DNA from: Calendula officinalis | Taxonomy: Eukaryota > Streptophyta > Magnoliopsida > Asterales > Asteraceae | Reading direction: 5' to 3' | Assembly (NCBI GenBank): GCA_963853835.1 | Contig: OY970834.1 | Coordinates: 26,356,365 to 26,420,364, forward strand | DNA length: 64,000 bases | Part shown: positions 34,311 through 45,310 of the stretch, in pieces | How the letters are laid out: every line of letters starts with the position of its first letter | Numbering within the stretch: the first letter of the stretch is position 1 | Notes under the pieces: model-generated | Databases searched by the model: none | The model's input: the letters and a program-made list of their open reading frames with translations, nothing else | What the model was told of the DNA's origin: nothing | Translations under genes and position numbers: made by a program

Positions 34311-35683
34311 GATTAAACTGCAAAAATGGTCCATGTGGTTTGGCCAAATTACACGTTTGGTCCTTGTGTTTCATTAAGTGTAGGCGTGGTACCCATGGTA
34401 TGCATTTTGTTGCACTCGTGGTCCCTCTGCCCTAACGCTGTTAAATTAAGTCCGTTAATTAGGGGCATTTTAGTCATTTTAATCTGTTTTTCTTCCCCTC
34501 CCTTCTTCCCCAAATTAAAAACTAAATTAAAATTAAAATTAAAACTAAAACTAAAATCTTTATTAAAACTACCACCATCCCTAGCAGATCATATCGGCGT
34601 CGACCTCTCCACCATCGCCGGAATCAGCTTCTCCACCAAAAGGGCTAAATGATGGAGTTTGGGACTGATGGTTCCCCACCACCGCAACACATTCAACTCC
34701 GGCAAAATCCTCTATTAGTATTATGAACGGAGCTTTAATTAGATGGAAACACATGTGCTTGAGTTACACATGTGTTTGAGTTAGCAGGAAACGCAGAAAG
34801 AGACAATCATCTTCATCTTCTTTCCCTTGTACACACACACCAGAAACAATCACCACCACCGGAGAAGATGACAGTCACGTTTTCAGATCTATGGTTTTCA
34901 GATCTGAAAAAACCTACCGACGGAGATGAAAAAATTGGTGAAACTGACAAACGCAGATGGACACCTTACAGTGCAGCGGTGCTCACGTGATCGAGTTTCC
35001 TGCGATTGAATCTTTCTTCATACCCGCAAGTTTCTTGAATCGATGGTGTATTTTTGGGTTCAAAAAACAAAAATCAAGTAGCATTAGCGAAGATGATGAT
35101 GATTTGAATATGCATGTCCAAAATCAAATCAAAACAGAAGTAGCAGTCACGAATCGGGATACCTGTCTCCGGTCATCTTCTCCGGCAACGTCACAACAGT
35201 AGTCGGAATCGACTCCGGTGCGAAGTAGATCTGACAGATCTGGTAGGTTATCTTGAATCGGTGATTTTTCCGGAAAATGGATGGTTTGAGGGGTCCGGCG
35301 GAAAAGGGTGCCGGAGAGAAAGAATTAGGTGCTGGTTAATTAAGGGTATCGGAGAGAAAAAGTGTGTCGGAAAAAGGGTACCGGAAAAATGGTAGACGAC
35401 TGCTTGCAATTGTGGTCCCACGTTTGAAGATATTCAATCTTCAATTAAAGTTATTGATAAATTAAAAAAAGAATAAATTAATTATAAAATGCTTTGGTGG
35501 GACCATTAAGAATGGAATGACTAAAATACCCTCAACTAACGGACTTAATTTAACAACGTTAGGGCAGAGGGACTACGAGTGCACAAAAAAGCATACCATG
35601 GGTACCGTACCTGCACTTAATGAAACACAAGGACCAAACGTGCAATTTGGCCAAACCACATGAACCATTTTTGCAGTTAACCC
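34311..35683. mobile_element. Mutator-like element carrying an H2A-like fragment
   Basis: Long terminal inverted repeats of about 150 bp (ACTGCAAAAATGGTCCATGT... and its inverted counterpart ACTGCAAAAATGGTTCATGT...) are flanked by a perfect 10-bp duplication CATCTAAAAA (34301-34310, 35684-35693). The centre is GC-richer and contains gene-like DNA of uncertain origin plus a short histone H2A match at 34772-34807. There is no transposase. It fits a Pack-MULE. Confidence 0.8.
34772..34807 (+). pseudogene. Histone H2A fragment (VFELAGNAERDN)
   Basis: Twelve codons read VFELAGNAERDN, 10 of 12 identical to the H2A core motif VLELAGNAARDN. Just before it, at 34755-34766, GTGCTTGAGTTA (VLEL) repeats the first four codons. 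The match is short, but the same H2A position recurs in the other Mutator-like element of this window. It is not part of an intact gene. Confidence 0.55.
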
Positions 35684-35699
35684 CATCTAAAAATATGCA

Positions 35700-36380
35700 A
35701 CCGTCGATTAAATGTATTTATATTTGGTTTTAACTGTCTATTTAGCTTTTGCATCTTCCTATGTGAAGACTTCCAATTCAAACAACTCAATCATTTCACA
35801 CATTTCCATTTTAACTTAAGTTTTGCTCGAGTTAAAATATAATCCAAATCAAATTATAAATATTGACCCATTTGACTGTTAACAATGAAGAATATACTTA
35901 TGTCATGTAAAAATGAACACCATTAGAAGGTGTGCTTACAACTCTTTGTTCATCTCCTACTCACTGTTATAAATCAATTTGCTATTTCAACATTAAAAAT
36001 ATGAGGATGCAACTAATGAATGATTAATCTAAACAAAATCTTTGCGTCTCCGTTGCGTGATTTATGTATATTGCAACTCGTATATGCCAAAATCATTATC
36101 TGCTAAATTGTTGTAGTAAAACTCATATATCCTATAAATATACTTTGTTCAAAAATTGATGGACATAGAATCTTGTAGAGTCTAAGTATGTGACAAATAA
36201 TAAGCTAACACACAATCATCAAATGGAGTTACCAATGAAAAAAATATATATTGGTAAATACGTACATTTTCTTAAGAAAGTTAATTTATATTTTACGAAT
36301 AGGAAGCGAAAACATAAGGAAAGTAATTTGTATATCACTTAAATCCAAAGAGAACATAGCTTCTAGGCTTCTAGCCCTCT
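35700..36380. other. Intergenic A+T-rich DNA
   Basis: No gene or bounded repeat seen. Confidence 0.4.
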
Positions 36381-36456
36381 AATCTTTATTACTATATATA
36401 AAGCATTTAGGACCTTTCCTAAAATAGTGAGCTGAAAATTCAGCCAAATACTTGCT

Positions 36457-36535
36457 ATTTTTGGAACTCGAACACAAGACCTCCAACATAATTACAAGAG
36501 ATTTACCAACTCGGCAACAAAGCTTTTGGTTAATA
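36457..36535 (-). mobile_element. tRNA-like SINE remnant near the Helitron 5-prime end
   Basis: On the minus strand TTGCCGAGTTGGTAAATC (box A-like) and GGTCTTGTGTTCGAGTTCC (box B) are spaced as in a tRNA-derived SINE. The unit at 45440-45540 has a similar place beside a Helitron-like sequence. Confidence 0.45.
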
Positions 36536-37359
36536 ATCAGAACAACTACTTAGTCATTAAGTATGTAACGTAAGAATACCTAATGGGTATCTTTCTTATT
36601 GACCGTAAGAATATCAATCGCTTGGGAAACGAAACGACACCGGCCCCATTGGTTCAAATAAGCTGATAATTCTTTTCATATAAGCTACCGCCCCATGGTC
36701 CAATCAAAACGTATACACTCGAGTATATGAAGGAGTGTTTGCAAATTGGGAAATGGAATGAACACTTCGTAAATCACAAGATTCGTCTTGCTCATAATCC
36801 ATTGAATTCTTGCAATTAGGTACTTCGTAAAGTTTTTCCCTCTTGGTATGCTACATGTCGCTCCAGAATCTCTAATTTTTTAATCAATTTCGCGATTACA
36901 AATTGCTTACCAGTTCTTGTATTCTGCTGGTATAAAATTCTTCCTTCAAACCCTAATTTCTTTGATTTGTTTTAACTTCAATATGAAATCGTCTTACAAG
37001 TTGTTATTGTGGTTATCTGGTCATTGATTTTTTACTAAGGAGTGATGAGGTTTCAGGATTAAGAAAAAGGATGAATTCTTGATTGAAGTTTCGATTGTTC
37101 CTCCTGTGTTTTTGTTTACTTCGTGAAGTTCCAGGTTAGTTTTTTCTTCCTTTCATATTGTAACATTTTGATTGGGATTCTTGTACATATCTTTATCACT
37201 ACTATTTTTGTGCTGGTGGAACTCAACTGTTCAGGGTTCGTGTTCTCAATCTTGTTTAAATAGATTAGGTTTTTTATTTTACCTCTATCTTTTCTTCAAT
37301 ATATGATTTCTGTATAAATCTTTGTATGTTTTGTAATGCTATTAATCTTAATTTTTCAG

Positions 37360-37572
37360 TGACCACGTCTCAATACAAGAACTCACCTTCAAAGGGAATT
37401 GGACATGTCATGTAATTATTGTAACTGGATTGCAGCTTATTAAAGGGTTGCTGGCGGATTGGTGTGGAACAAAGTTGCATATGGTGGAAGATGTAAAAGA
37501 GTCCTTAGAAAAGAGGATTAAGTTGCAGACTTGCAGGATTTTGAGCTAAAGTTGAGTAATGTATTTCAACAG
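37360..37572 (+). pseudogene. Captured exon-like segment in the Helitron
   Basis: Bounded by a TTTTTCAG acceptor and an AACAG/GTTTG donor. It reads WCGTKLHMVEDVKESLEKRI before a stop codon. It may be the coiled-coil region before the sorting-nexin exon that follows, but the match is too weak to be sure. Confidence 0.35.
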
Positions 37573-37840
37573 GTTTGTTGTTTGTCCTAATTCTATAAAG
37601 TTACCGCCTTTCACTTTGTCATAAATTCATGATAGCATGACTGATAACTAGAAAGCATTTCATGGTCAACGCTCATACACTGCTCAATTGTCAAAGTACT
37701 TAATACTTATACTATTTGCTACTATGTTATGACTGATATTATTTATTTTTTATTAGATATTTTGAGTTGGGATGATCAGATTTTGATCACATTCATGTTT
37801 CAGCATCGTGATAAAAAATCATATGCTTGTGCAATTGCAG

Positions 37841-37979
37841 GCTGTATCTTTCGTTAAAGTTCAGCAAGACATTTGGGAAACCTTTGGGAAATTGGGATTA
37901 GCATATGTGAAACTAACAAAATTCGGGTCTGAAGAAGGAATGGGGAAACTGTGCAGTTAGTGAATATGAACGTATAAAG
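37841..37979 (+). pseudogene. Sorting nexin 2-like exon fragments, captured
   Basis: Between a GCAATTGCAG acceptor and an AAAG/GTAAC donor the frame reads VQQDIWETFGKLGLAYVKLT, matching the BAR-domain motif AQQD-GET-G-LGLAFIKLTKFE of plant SNX2. After a frame change it ends SEYERIK, resembling a later SNX2 motif (REYEQIK). Two separated parts of the gene appear joined, so this is a rearranged fragment and not an intact exon. SNX2 normally acts in endosomal retromer-linked sorting. Confidence 0.7.
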
Positions 37980-38352
37980 GTAACATAATCTTAAATTCAA
38001 TGTTTTATGTATTTCCTTATTCTTATGACTAGATTTATGAATGATTTTTCTGTGCCATTGCCTTCTCATGTGTTGATAACTTTTCCTAGCTTTGTGTGAC
38101 GTTAGACAGTCCTTGAGTCCTTCAATTATTACATGGCAATTCCAGTTTTTGAAAAGCTTTCGTTTAAAATTGAAAGTGTATATCATGTAAAAGAATTACA
38201 TGCTATTGGGAAGTCAATTCAGGATCATTTAAGTCAAATAAAACCTGGAAAATGTTTTTTCCTATATTAAATTTTTACTTAATCTAATCTCCCTTTTACG
38301 CACACACATGCATATAAAATGGGTGATTTAATAATGGTGGTTGCAATTGCAG

Positions 38353-38484
38353 GCGGACAACTTGAGGCAACAAACATTACAACAAATGCATAGGATTTTA
38401 ACAACTTATAGCCATCGATGACTTTTTCTCATGTCTTCGAGCTCTTAGTTCATTGTGGCTTTCACGACTTCGTGATTTGAGGCA
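38353..38484 (+). pseudogene. TGA-type bZIP (DOG1 domain) fragment, captured
   Basis: After a TTGCAATTGCAG acceptor the frame reads ADNLRQQTLQQMHRILTT, the hallmark of the C-terminal DOG1 domain of TGA transcription factors. About eight codons later in family terms (RQSARALL missing) it resumes in another frame as AIDDFFSCLRALSSLWLSRL. The deletion and frameshift make it non-functional. It comes from a gene unrelated to the SNX2 piece upstream. Confidence 0.85.
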
Positions 38485-39205
38485 TGGAACTTTGTCTTTG
38501 TGGTTTTGTATCTTAATTAGTAGTAGAAATTCATAGTGTAAAAAAGGCAACCATATATTATTGATGAATGTGGTTATGTAGGCATTACTTCGTTATAATA
38601 TGAGTTAAAAAATTTCTTCGGATGTTGATGCTAAGATCAGTTAGTAACTAATGGAGGAACGCATATATCATGCATGGATATTATGTAGCTTAATCGAGTG
38701 TTTTCAATAATGAATTTGGTGATGATGGGCTGATGGCTTATCCTATATTTTCTTTTTTGTCTAATTTCCAAAAGTAATTGTCTTGCACTTATTTTCTTCA
38801 AAAATTGGCCTGACATTTTAGAGGTCTAAAACCGAACTTGAGTTATCATTATTAATCCATCCTTAATTCATATTATTAAATTGACCATTATCATTACTAA
38901 CCAACGTCACCCACTACCACCACACTCACTACTGCCATTGTTAACTATCACCACCCACCACCATTACTACAGTTGTTTCACTCCTAGCTTTATTAATCTC
39001 TAAACCTTACAAAAGTCAAATTATCACCACCACCTACTATCTGCGAGCATCACCTAATATTACCAACCACCATCACCATCACGCATCAATTGATCGCCGC
39101 CAAATATAGTCACAGGGTACCCGCCGCCGCATAGCGCGGCCCAGCTAGTTTTAGTCTAACTCAAAATCGTACAAGCAAACTGAAGAAATAAACTTTTAAT
39201 GATAT

Positions 39206-39210
39206 GAAAA
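39206..39210 (-). terminator. Pol III T-tract after the tRNA
   Basis: On the minus strand TTTTT follows the tRNA 3-prime end after five nucleotides (ATTA then T-run), as needed for RNA polymerase III termination. Confidence 0.6.
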
Positions 39211-39215
39211 ATAAT

Positions 39216-39288
39216 GCTCTCGTTGAGAGTCAAACTTAAGACCTCCCGCTTACTAAACGGGTGCTCTAACCAACTGAGCTACGAGAGC
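39216..39288 (-). tRNA. tRNA-Thr(AGU) with altered T arm
   Basis: The 73-nt minus-strand sequence folds into a cloverleaf: acceptor GCTCTCG/CGAGAGC perfect, D arm GCTC...GAGC perfect, anticodon loop TTAGTAA giving anticodon AGT. In the T arm the usual TTGAG-TTCGACT reads TTAAG-TTTGACT. This changes the near-invariant C56 in the T loop and breaks one T-stem pair. The same C is part of internal promoter box B, so transcription and folding may be impaired. It may be a recent pseudogene. It sits only 68 bp after the Helitron end. Confidence 0.85.
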
Positions 39289-39843
39289 TTTTATTTCAAT
39301 TTGGTTAACCAAGTTATTTACCTGAAAAACGTAGAATCTTGTCGGGGAGTTCACATCTTTATTTCGTTTCATTTTTTGTTTTGTTTTGTTTCGTATTTGT
39401 TCAGAAACACTGAATGATTGAACTTGAATATAATAAGGCCATGATAACATATGAAACTCAACAATTTGAAAGACATATAAAGTCTAAAAATAAATTTTTA
39501 CATTAGCAGGTGTGCTACTAATTTAGTCCACGAGTTAATTACTAATTTAGATAAATCAAAATACAGTTACATAATATAAAAAAAGGTTTTGTAAACACAA
39601 TGTCCCGTTTCTAAAACAAAATTTACTCATACTGCGTGATGATTCAAAAGAATTTAACACAATAAAATAAAAGATAGAACTCTTATTCATCTTCAATAGC
39701 CCAAATAGTTTATTATCTCTATACTTCGATATCATACACATAGATGCTAAAGCAATAACTTTCACCACCTTTTTACATTTAAGACGACACTCAACATCTT
39801 TTTTTGGAGATTTTATTATAAACGGCTTCCCTCGTGCTTTAAT

Positions 39844-40263
39844 TTGCTAAAGCGTGGTATAATCTTACAATCGGCAGTGTGCTCTTTGTGTGAAAGAGAG
39901 ATTGAAGACGAGGATCATCTATTTTGGCAATGTCAAAAAACTCGATCTATATGGGTTGAATTTTGCAAATGGTGGTCCATTGATATTAGAGAAATAAGGG
40001 TGATTGATCAATTAATGGAGTGGCACGTTCAGATTAATTTGTCAAAGGAAAAGGCACAAAGATATCTCACAGCTTTCATATCCGTTCTTTGTCATATTTG
40101 GAAAGCTAGAAACGAAATAGTTTTTAAAAAGAATATAGGGGCATTCCAGTCAATTATTATGCAAGCTCAAGCACAAGCATTTTTTTGGCTTAAAAATCGA
40201 ACCAAGGTGAAATGGAGTAGCTTAGAATGGGGATTATGGTGTTCAGATCCTGCAGCAATTTAA
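39844..40263 (+). pseudogene. LINE ORF2 C-terminal zinc-binding domain (zf-RVT)
   Basis: 139 residues match the C-terminal zinc-binding domain of plant L1-type reverse-transcriptase proteins: a KRGI motif, then CSLCEREIEDEDHLFWQC with the C-X2-C-X8-H-X4-C spacing, then WKARNEIVF. Reverse transcriptase and endonuclease parts are missing because of 5-prime truncation. The open frame starts within the original ORF, so no real start codon is implied. Confidence 0.85.
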
Positions 40264-40550
40264 CAAGGCTGAATTGGGACTAAAACGTGACCGGAGTTTT
40301 TAGAAGGAAAAAATCATAGTTTCCTTATGTTTTTAATTTAGGCGTTCGGTGGTTTTTAATGTTTAATATAGTAATTAGTAGTTTAGGTAGCTAAAATTGG
40401 AGTATCATGTATCTTGTAATATAATCTGGTGATAGTTATTAATAAAATAGGGGTTGGTCGGGATGGGTGATGGCAATGCCGAAGCTCATTTCTGATTAAC
40501 CTTTTTCTTTGCTGTTCAAAAAAAAAAAACATTGTGGATGTGTTTATAGA

Positions 40551-40723
40551 GTATCTTGTAATATAATCTGGTGATGGGTTCAAGTCCCGTCGTGGACGTG
40601 AGGTTTATTCCCCATAGGTGGAAGGTTCGAGGGAAGGCATACTGCCCCTTGTGGATGTCACTGTCTAGGCTCGAACCACTAACTTACTAACTGGCCGTTC
40701 AAAAAAAAAAAAAAAAAAAAAAA
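40551..40723 (+). mobile_element. SINE-like or second LINE tail within the chimera
   Basis: GGTTCAAGTCCC at 40567-40580 is a box B-like motif. The remainder (GGTTTATTCCCCATAGGTGG... GGCTCGAACCACTAAC) ends in a long A-run. It has no separate target duplication, so it was probably inserted together with the LINE piece. Confidence 0.5.
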
Positions 40724-40740
40724 ACATTTAAGACGACACT

Positions 40741-41780
40741 GCATCGAGTCAATCCAATCGGCAATATCATCAATAGATTCAAAATCCGGCTTTAATATAT
40801 CAATCCAACAAAAAGTTTTTTTCTAAAATATAGGACGCAAGTATTAGCCAGAATTAAGTACTATGATTAAAGTAATAATTTCAATTTCATATATTCTGCA
40901 TTTAATGTATTTATAGAGTATCAATACAAACATCATCGAATTCTATTGAATAACAACAAGATCACATCTAACGAACACATGATTCATCTCTTATATATAA
41001 TTCTTACGAACTGAACATAACATAGAAGATAAATCTATCCTTTTCTAATCTAACTTTTTTTTAATCGTAACCGATCCAGTCTAGTTCTCCAACCAAGAAT
41101 GTTTACCTTCAATGTTTACCTTCATTGGTATTGTATTGTTCCATGTAGTTGGAAACTCACTCGTATTTAACATTGATTTATCAATATTTCTTCGTGTACA
41201 ATATATCGAGTAAAGTTTATAAGTAACACAATGCAAATTTCCAAATTCTTGAAAATTTTCAATAAGTTAACTTTTATACACAACATAACAACAATGTTAA
41301 TTGATCTAACTATTTAATGGTTGTCATTACTAGATAATGAAATTTGACTAAAATGATGGTTGGAAGTTTTGTTTAGATATTACTAATTTTTAAAAACTAA
41401 AGTACAAAAGTCAGTTGTTGACCTATTTCCATTAGCTAGCAATTAGCATTATTCATTTACTCTAAACTAAAATACTACTGGGCTCAAGTGAAAACATTTA
41501 AATACAAAGGACCAAATATAACAGTGTTAGAAACATTAGGGACTTTTACGGCCTAGAACAGTATAAGAATACACATACCTTACTAGTGGAGTTCGGTGGA
41601 GAGTTCCTCCGCGCTCTCTCGCTAGAAATCACATCAGTTTCTCCTTCCGAAATCAAACTTAAAATATTCATAAAGCTGTATCTATACACGGTTTATCAAA
41701 GCCCTAATCGAATTTCTGAAAAAGCTTACGGATCGTTTCTTAATTAAGATAATTTCAGACATTCAATTTCTGGATCAAAT
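40741..41780. other. Intergenic DNA and Di19 upstream region
   Basis: The last 200 bases are probably the 5-prime UTR and promoter of the Di19 gene. No other feature recognised. Confidence 0.4.
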
Positions 41781-41783
41781 TGA

Positions 41784-43305
41784 ATGGACCCTAATTCATG
41801 GACTCGTCTCTCTACTTCTAACTCTTCTTCAAGGCGTTATCAGTCTCGTTCAGGTTTGTGGTTTTTTTCGTTAATTTGATCTCATTTTAACGAAATCGCG
41901 TTTGTTATTGAATCGATTTAGGGATTCACTGTTGTTTACCTCGATTCTGAAGTATGTGTTGTATAATCATTTGTTTAATTTGATCTATACTCATTTCGTA
42001 TTCGCCCACGTTTTTCTAAACTACTTTTTAGGGTTTTAAAGTTCGATTCTTTATCGTGCTATATGGGGGAAATTATGATTATTGTATATGCACTGATCTA
42101 CATATATAAACACCTTTATGTATGAGCAGTGATTAGTGATGGTGGTACCGTTTGGCTTTTATGTAAATATCATTCATCTGCTGTTTCGTAAATCATAAGA
42201 AGAATTTGGTATCAATTGTGAGATTAGGCAAGTGAAGAATATAGTTGTGAGATATATCATCTAATTCTGTTACGCTCAAATGAATTTAAAGTTTGAAGAT
42301 TGACTAATCCTTGAACAAATTTCAAAACATTCACATATATCTGCACAGACGGTTGAATTTGGAACTTACGTTATGTGAAATTGCTTTTGGATCTCACATT
42401 CATATTTATTATCAGCAGATGCATTTCATTTTGTGGAAGAAACTGATGGTGATGAACAGAGGCCCGAGTACTTATGCCCATTTTGTGCTGAGGATTTCGA
42501 CATTGTTGGTCTTTGTTGTCATATTGATGAAGAACATACAATTCAAGCAAAAAACGGCGTAATCTTTCAACACTTGTTTCCTTCATTAACAATCATATGA
42601 TATGTTACTAGTATATCTAACTTACATTATCTAACTTTTTTAATTACATGTATATATCTATTAAATGCAGGTATGCCCAATATGTGCAAAAAAGGTGGGA
42701 ACTGGTTTGGTCAGCCATATAACCATGCAGCATGGAAGTCTTCTAAAGATATCCTTTTATTGAATTTAATCCCTTTTATCGCTGAAAACAATATAATGTC
42801 CATTTTACCCTTTCGGTCCATTTTGTGGGTCAATTTTTATTTTTATTTTTTGTTATTTCTTGACTAGATATTTCACGTTCAACGCAAGAGGAGATTGCGT
42901 AGAGGTGGATCAAACTCTACTTTTTCTATTTTAAAAAAAGAATTATTTGGTGGTTCTTCATTTGTGGTCCCGCCATCTGTCAACACAGAGCCCGACCTGT
43001 TATTATCTTCTTTTATGTATAATAATGTTGTTGACCCGTTACAAAGTCAAACTCATTCCACTACTACAACAACAACGTCAGTAGTTGAAACCTCAAATAA
43101 AGATTTCTTAGCAAGGTAATATAACTAGTTTAGATTAAAATAGTTGGATTTCTAATGAGCAGATACTAAAGATTTTTGATAAATTTTCAGGGATGAGAAA
43201 CAGCAGGTTGCTAAACTGTCTGGCGAGGATGAGGAGGAGAAGATTCGACAAAGTGTGTTTGTGCAGGGACTGTTGATGTCAACATTCCTAAAAGATTATT
43301 TATAA
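41784..43305 (+). CDS. Di19: Di19 (drought-induced 19) zinc-finger protein
   Basis: A nuclear stress- and ABA-related zinc-finger protein by family. Five exons, 41784-41853, 42419-42558, 42671-42748, 42877-43115 and 43191-43305, give 213 aa, normal for the family. Two atypical C2H2 fingers are present: CPFCAEDFDIVGLCCHIDEEH (exon 2, residues about 41-61) and CPICAKKVGTGLVSHITMQH (exon 3). The conserved basic segment VQRKRRLRRGGSNSTFSILK follows, acting as nuclear signal. The C-terminal Di19_C part ends SVFVQGLLMSTFLKDYL. Introns 1, 2 and 4 are GT-AG. Intron 3 (42749-42876) is AT-AC; only that splicing joins HGSLLK to VQRKRR in frame without extra residues. Confidence 0.92.
42749..42876 (+). 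other. AT-AC (U12-type) intron of Di19
   Basis: The intron begins ATATCCTTTT, a perfect U12 5-prime splice site, and ends TTTCAC. A U12 branch-point match TTTCTTGAC (42856-42864, branch A at 42863) lies 13 nt before the final AC, the required spacing. No GT donor exists at the exon end CTTCTAAAG, so a U2 intron is not possible here. The intron is phase 0. Confidence 0.9.
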
Positions 43306-43319
43306 GCTGCTAATTGTCT

Positions 43320-44225
43320 TATCAGAAATGTATTATGTGCTGAGAGTTTCAGTTACTAGATGTGTAAACAAAGGAAAGCAGAAATGTATTAAGAATCTAA
43401 ATCTAAGTCTAAATATTTTTAGATACATACAATGCACTAGGTTATAAACTCGTGTACTAGTTATTAACTCGTGTGAATACGGGTTGCCAACTAAAAGTTT
43501 AAACTAAAATCTATAATTGTTTTTTTTTTACTCATTTAGAAAACTTGTATGTTTGTATTTTGAGATGAAATTAATAATGTCCTGTTGAAAAATTAAGTTA
43601 TTGCATAAAAACGGACTTGAAAAGAAAGATTGGAATATGTAAATACACAGAAGATTGGAATATGTAAATACATGTTTAACGTAACATACTTGTTTGTTTG
43701 GTGAAATGTATAGTTATGTAAACTTTTAAGGGTAATTTTGACAATAATTAAATACATTTTTCAACCTAAATGCTAATTGTGACATTACTAAATGCTTTTA
43801 TCTCATGCCCTAAAGGCATAAGTTAAAAAAACACATTTTAAAATGGGTATTGATAATGAAAATGCATTAAATGTGGTACATACGAGTAATTCCGAAAATT
43901 CAAGAGTCGGTTATAAATGGATGTACAATATTCTTATGACAGCACTAAGAGTTGTCATTATTAAAACCCTTTTAAAATAAAGTTTTGATAATGACATAAA
44001 CAGTTGTATATTCATTAAAAGAATAGTGATCCTAAAATTTAGGGGGTGATTTTTAGATTCATTTTGTCTTATTATCGACAGCCCTTATGACAGTCATTAT
44101 TATTTTGTTTTAAAATATCATTATGTATTAAATAATATTAATCAAGTAATAAATATGTTACTATCTTATTATTAGGTTTAAATAACATTAACAAAGTATA
44201 AATTGTTATAGTTTAATTAGCATTT
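43320..44225. other. Di19 3-prime region and intergenic DNA
   Basis: A direct repeat GAAGATTGGAATATGTAAATAC occurs in part at 43625-43645 and 43651-43673. ACCCTTTTAAAATAAAG-type and GACAGC(C/A)C motifs at 43940-44110 hint at a relic repeat. No gene found. Confidence 0.35.
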
Positions 44226-44238
44226 AATAAAGTAATTG

Positions 44239-45171
44239 AAAAAAATAGTTTCACGATTTGTATTGGTGACGGTACTTCAATTTTATTTTGGAAGGATATT
44301 TGGGTTGGTGAGAACTCGCTGCAGTCTATATAGCATTGAAAAAAATAAATCGTGTTCGGTATCGGATCGCATTATTGAGTCTGGTTATTGTTGGGCTTGG
44401 AAACATGGTTTTCACAATCATGATGTTGTAAACGAATTCATCTCGTTATTACATTTGGTTAATCACATTCGGTTGAATGGTACACCTGATCGAATTCAAT
44501 GTAAGTTGTCTCTTGATGGTTCCTTTGCGGTCCATTACTTCCGTCATTGGATTGATCAAAATCTAACCACTACGGGTTATGTCAATATGCCTTGGTCATG
44601 TATAGTTCCTCTCAAAGTTAACTGCTTTGTGTGGTGAATCGGGCTATATCGGGTCCCGGTTGCGAAAAGCTTGGAAAAAAGGGGGATTAATATTGGTTCC
44701 ATCCTTTGTAAAGTATGCAACAGAGGTGACGAAGATGTTGAACACGCATTTCTGCGTTGTTCTCGGGTAAGGGAGGTTTTATTATGGATCTTCAATTGGT
44801 GTGGAATCCCGTTACCTAATCTTCAATCGGTGAAAGATCTCATTGAATTCGGTGTTGGTTGGGGAAATTGTTTAAAGAAAAGAAAAGTTTTAACGACTAT
44901 CATTCAGGCATTATTATGGTGTGTGTGGAAGGCGAGAAACGAAGTGGTTTTCAATAATGTTTATAAATCTTATTCGGTTATTGCCGGCGATATCATCCAG
45001 ATTTCATACTTATGGTTGAGACATAGGAGCAAAATATGTTGTAATTCGGTTGATTGGGGCATTTACCCGTTTTCCTTTCTTTTGTAACTGTTTGTGTTTG
45101 TTGTTCCCGTCTTAGTATCTTGCTAAGTTCGGTGGCTCCTTTTTTAATATATTTGCCGTTTTCAAAAAAAA
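44239..45171 (+). mobile_element. 5-prime-truncated L1-type LINE
   Basis: A 933-bp insertion flanked by a perfect 13-bp duplication AATAAAGTAATTG (44226-44238, 45172-45184), ending in a short poly-A. It contains the C-terminal part of ORF2 and a 3-prime UTR ending TTTTTAATATATTTGCCG. Because only one in-frame stop interrupts the coding part, the insertion or its parent was fairly recent. Confidence 0.9.
44260..45087 (+). pseudogene. LINE ORF2 C terminus with one in-frame stop
   Basis: The frame runs from about 44260 to CIVPLKVNCFVW, meets TGA at 44635-44637, and continues in the same frame as IGLYRVPVAKSLEKRGINIG, then the zinc-binding motif CKVCNRGDEDVEHAFLRC (C-X2-C-X8-H-X4-C) and WKARNEVVF. 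The stop stands where the family has Arg (W-R-I), so an Arg to stop change is likely. Confidence 0.85.
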
Positions 45172-45310
45172 AATAAAGTAATTGCATTTTTGCATTAAAT
45201 TATCATGAATAGAAAAAGACATTTAAGGTAATAATTCATGAAAGATTGACTTGGCTCGAAAAATAAAGGACATGAAAAAAGGTATCATGTGGCACCACAA
45301 GTACGTGTTT

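Larger units (their letters stand above)
36383..39148 (+). mobile_element. Non-autonomous Helitron carrying gene fragments
   Basis: The 5-prime end TCTTTATTACTATATATAAA follows an A, and the 3-prime end CCAGCTAG precedes a T, as expected for A/T-site Helitron insertion without duplication. A GC-rich hairpin (GCCGC...GCGCGGC, 39126-39140) lies just before the CTAG end. The 2766-bp body holds exon-like pieces with good splice sites from at least two unrelated genes (sorting nexin and TGA bZIP) in the same orientation. A tRNA-like SINE remnant is near the 5-prime end. No Rep/helicase frame is present. Confidence 0.8.
39792..40723 (+). mobile_element. 5-prime-truncated LINE fused to a second tailed segment
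   Basis: A perfect 17-bp duplication, ACATTTAAGACGACACT (39775-39791, 40724-40740), flanks the block. It contains the 3-prime end of an L1-type LINE (coding to 40263, then 3-prime UTR and an A-run at 40519-40530), followed by about 170 bp of different DNA with its own A-run at 40701-40724. A 24-bp sequence, GTATCTTGTAATATAATCTGG..., occurs once in the LINE 3-prime UTR and again at the start of the second segment. Confidence 0.8.

Noticed and set aside
34957..35202. 81-aa frame inside the Mutator-like element as a captured gene
   Set aside because: I recognise no family in it, and codon-like features are not convincing; left as unidentified cargo.
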